DNA of 51,190 nucleotides, taken from a virus. This document shows positions 50,291 to 51,190 of this stretch, piece after piece. Within the stretch, counting starts at the first letter, position 1. Each line of letters starts with the position of its first letter. A program made the translations under genes and the position numbers. The notes beneath the pieces were generated by a model, which searched no databases, was not told the origin of the DNA, and worked only from the letters and a program-made list of their open reading frames with translations. Location of the stretch: the IMG/VR virus record IMGVR_UViG_3300044699_000014, positions 1 to 51,190 of that record, one strand, 5' to 3'.

Positions 50291-51190
50291 ATGGCATCAC
50301 TATCTACCGGCATCGTTGCCGATGTCTCGTTCAATCGCGTACCTCAATCAATCAAAGAGCGCTGGTCTGTCGTGCGTGACGTAGTGTCCGGCGACGATGC
50401 ACTACGCAGCGACACCTACTTGCCGCAACTCAATGCCTCTGATGCGAGCGTCGAGAACATAGCGCGCAACAAAGCCTATCGCACACGTGCGGTGTGGTAT
50501 CCAGCAACGCAGTTCACGCTCGAAGGGCTCGTCGGCTTAGCTTTTCATCGTGACCCTGTGTCCGAGTTGCCGACACAGCTTGAGTATTTGCTCAAGGACT
50601 GTGATGGTATGGGCGTGTCACTCTATCAGCAGTCGCAAGCGACGTTGAACAACAATCTCGCAGTCGGTCGACACGGTCTGTTTGTCGATTGGTCGAGTCG
50701 CTAGGGCATCCGGTCATCAAGGCGTATCACGCTGAGTCGATCATCAATTGGCGATATGACATCGTCGATGGCAAGGCGACACTCGTGATGGTGGTGCTCG
50801 AAGAAGAAGCCGAAGAAGAAGACGGCACGGAGTTGGCTGAGGCCAGTTGTGTGGTGAGTCACAGACGCGGCGCATACGAGATTCCAGCAGCCTGCCGATG
50901 GTGTCGCGGTAACTGTGAAGTGGTCTGTTGGTGGCAAGAGAGTGAGAGCGGCTGTGACTCGGAGATCGATCGACGGCTCGTGGCTTCTCGCGGGTGTGCA
51001 GGGCTAGAGCGGCAGAGTAGAACAGGAGTGCTGTGGTGAGAATCGTCGTGCGCACGCGAGGCACGAATTGAGCACCGATGGTGCAAGGGTTGCCTGAGAC
51101 TGAGTGCTGCAAGACGGCCTCTCGTATCGGTGTTCGAGATCGGCTTCAGCAAGCAGAACAACGATGCGAGCATCGCCGTCGCCGCTCTAT
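50291..51190 (+). CDS. Portal protein (DUF4055 type), partial, multiple frameshifts
   Basis: Start MASLSTGIVADVSFNRVPQS at 50291. SIKERWSVVRDVVSGDDALR, YLPQLNASDASVENIARNKA, FTLEGLVGLAFHRDP, LKDCDGMGVSLYQQSQATLN and GRHGLFVDW fit the DUF4055 portal family. The frame breaks near 50695 and continues SLGHPVIKAYHAESIINWRY and DGKATLVMVVLEEEAEEEDG. Beyond 50830 single-frame readings are short, but GSWLLAGVQ and, at the very end, GFSKQNNDASIAVAAL (compare FIGSENND...PPLYD of portals) still fit. The gene runs off the right edge. It forms the ring through which DNA enters and leaves. Confidence 0.8.

Overview
The window is most of the genome of a tailed double-stranded DNA phage (Caudoviricetes) with a siphovirus-type plan: terminase, portal, HK97-fold capsid, tail tube, programmed-frameshift chaperones and a very long tape measure, with no sheath or baseplate set. 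A small protein of the DUF3567 type (44781-45035), a family otherwise typical of Burkholderiales, points to a betaproteobacterial host; this is an inference. No integrase, repressor, tRNA or reverse transcriptase was recognised, so a lytic life style is the simplest reading.

Layout. (1) 1-3.8 kb, minus strand: about eleven small early-type genes, nearly all with their own extended -10 promoter. Most promoters carry the same inverted repeat, CGTTA-N5-TAACG, and are followed by a short leader with an AGAAAG ribosome site. (2) 3.9-30.5 kb, plus strand: a secreted 'moron'-like gene; scaffold, major capsid and head proteins; head-tail connectors; tail tube; a tail-associated protein resembling GH12 endoglucanases; G/GT chaperones with a T TTT TTG slippery site; tape measure; a giant repeat-rich tail protein; several tail-tip proteins, one with a degenerate GH18 (chitinase-like) barrel inserted inside a beta-sandwich domain; and a lysis cassette of two small membrane proteins and a lambda R-type endolysin fused to a membrane domain. 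(3) 30.5-45.0 kb, minus strand: a replication and host-takeover block containing a PD-(D/E)XK nuclease, a family A DNA polymerase, small secreted and membrane proteins including a superinfection-immunity (Imm) homologue, a DUF932 protein, a putative ssDNA-binding protein, a SNF2-like helicase, an HNH-type endonuclease and DUF3567. (4) 45.2-47.9 kb, plus strand: a RepB-like primase and a D5/P4-type SF3 helicase. (5) 47.9-51.2 kb: a 33-bp inverted repeat, a promoter, small and large terminase subunits, and a DUF4055-type portal that runs off the right edge. The portal lies at the right end and the scaffold and capsid at the left, so the sequence is probably cut from a circular or permuted genome.

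Quality caveat. More than twenty genes are broken by one or more apparent frameshifts, although translations on both sides of each break fit one protein. They occur in all modules and become denser at the right edge. I read them as sequencing indels, not pseudogenes; the exception is the classical -1 shift in the tail chaperones. Coordinates of broken genes run from the start of the first piece to the stop of the last.

How the genes work together. The early genes of region 1 appear to be co-controlled through the shared operator. The replication block copies the genome with its own primase, helicase and polymerase. The promoter at about 48.14 kb probably drives the packaging and structural genes. 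The tail carries at least three carbohydrate-type modules (GH12-like, GH18-like and a triplicated beta-rich domain), suggesting that the phage meets a polysaccharide layer on its host.
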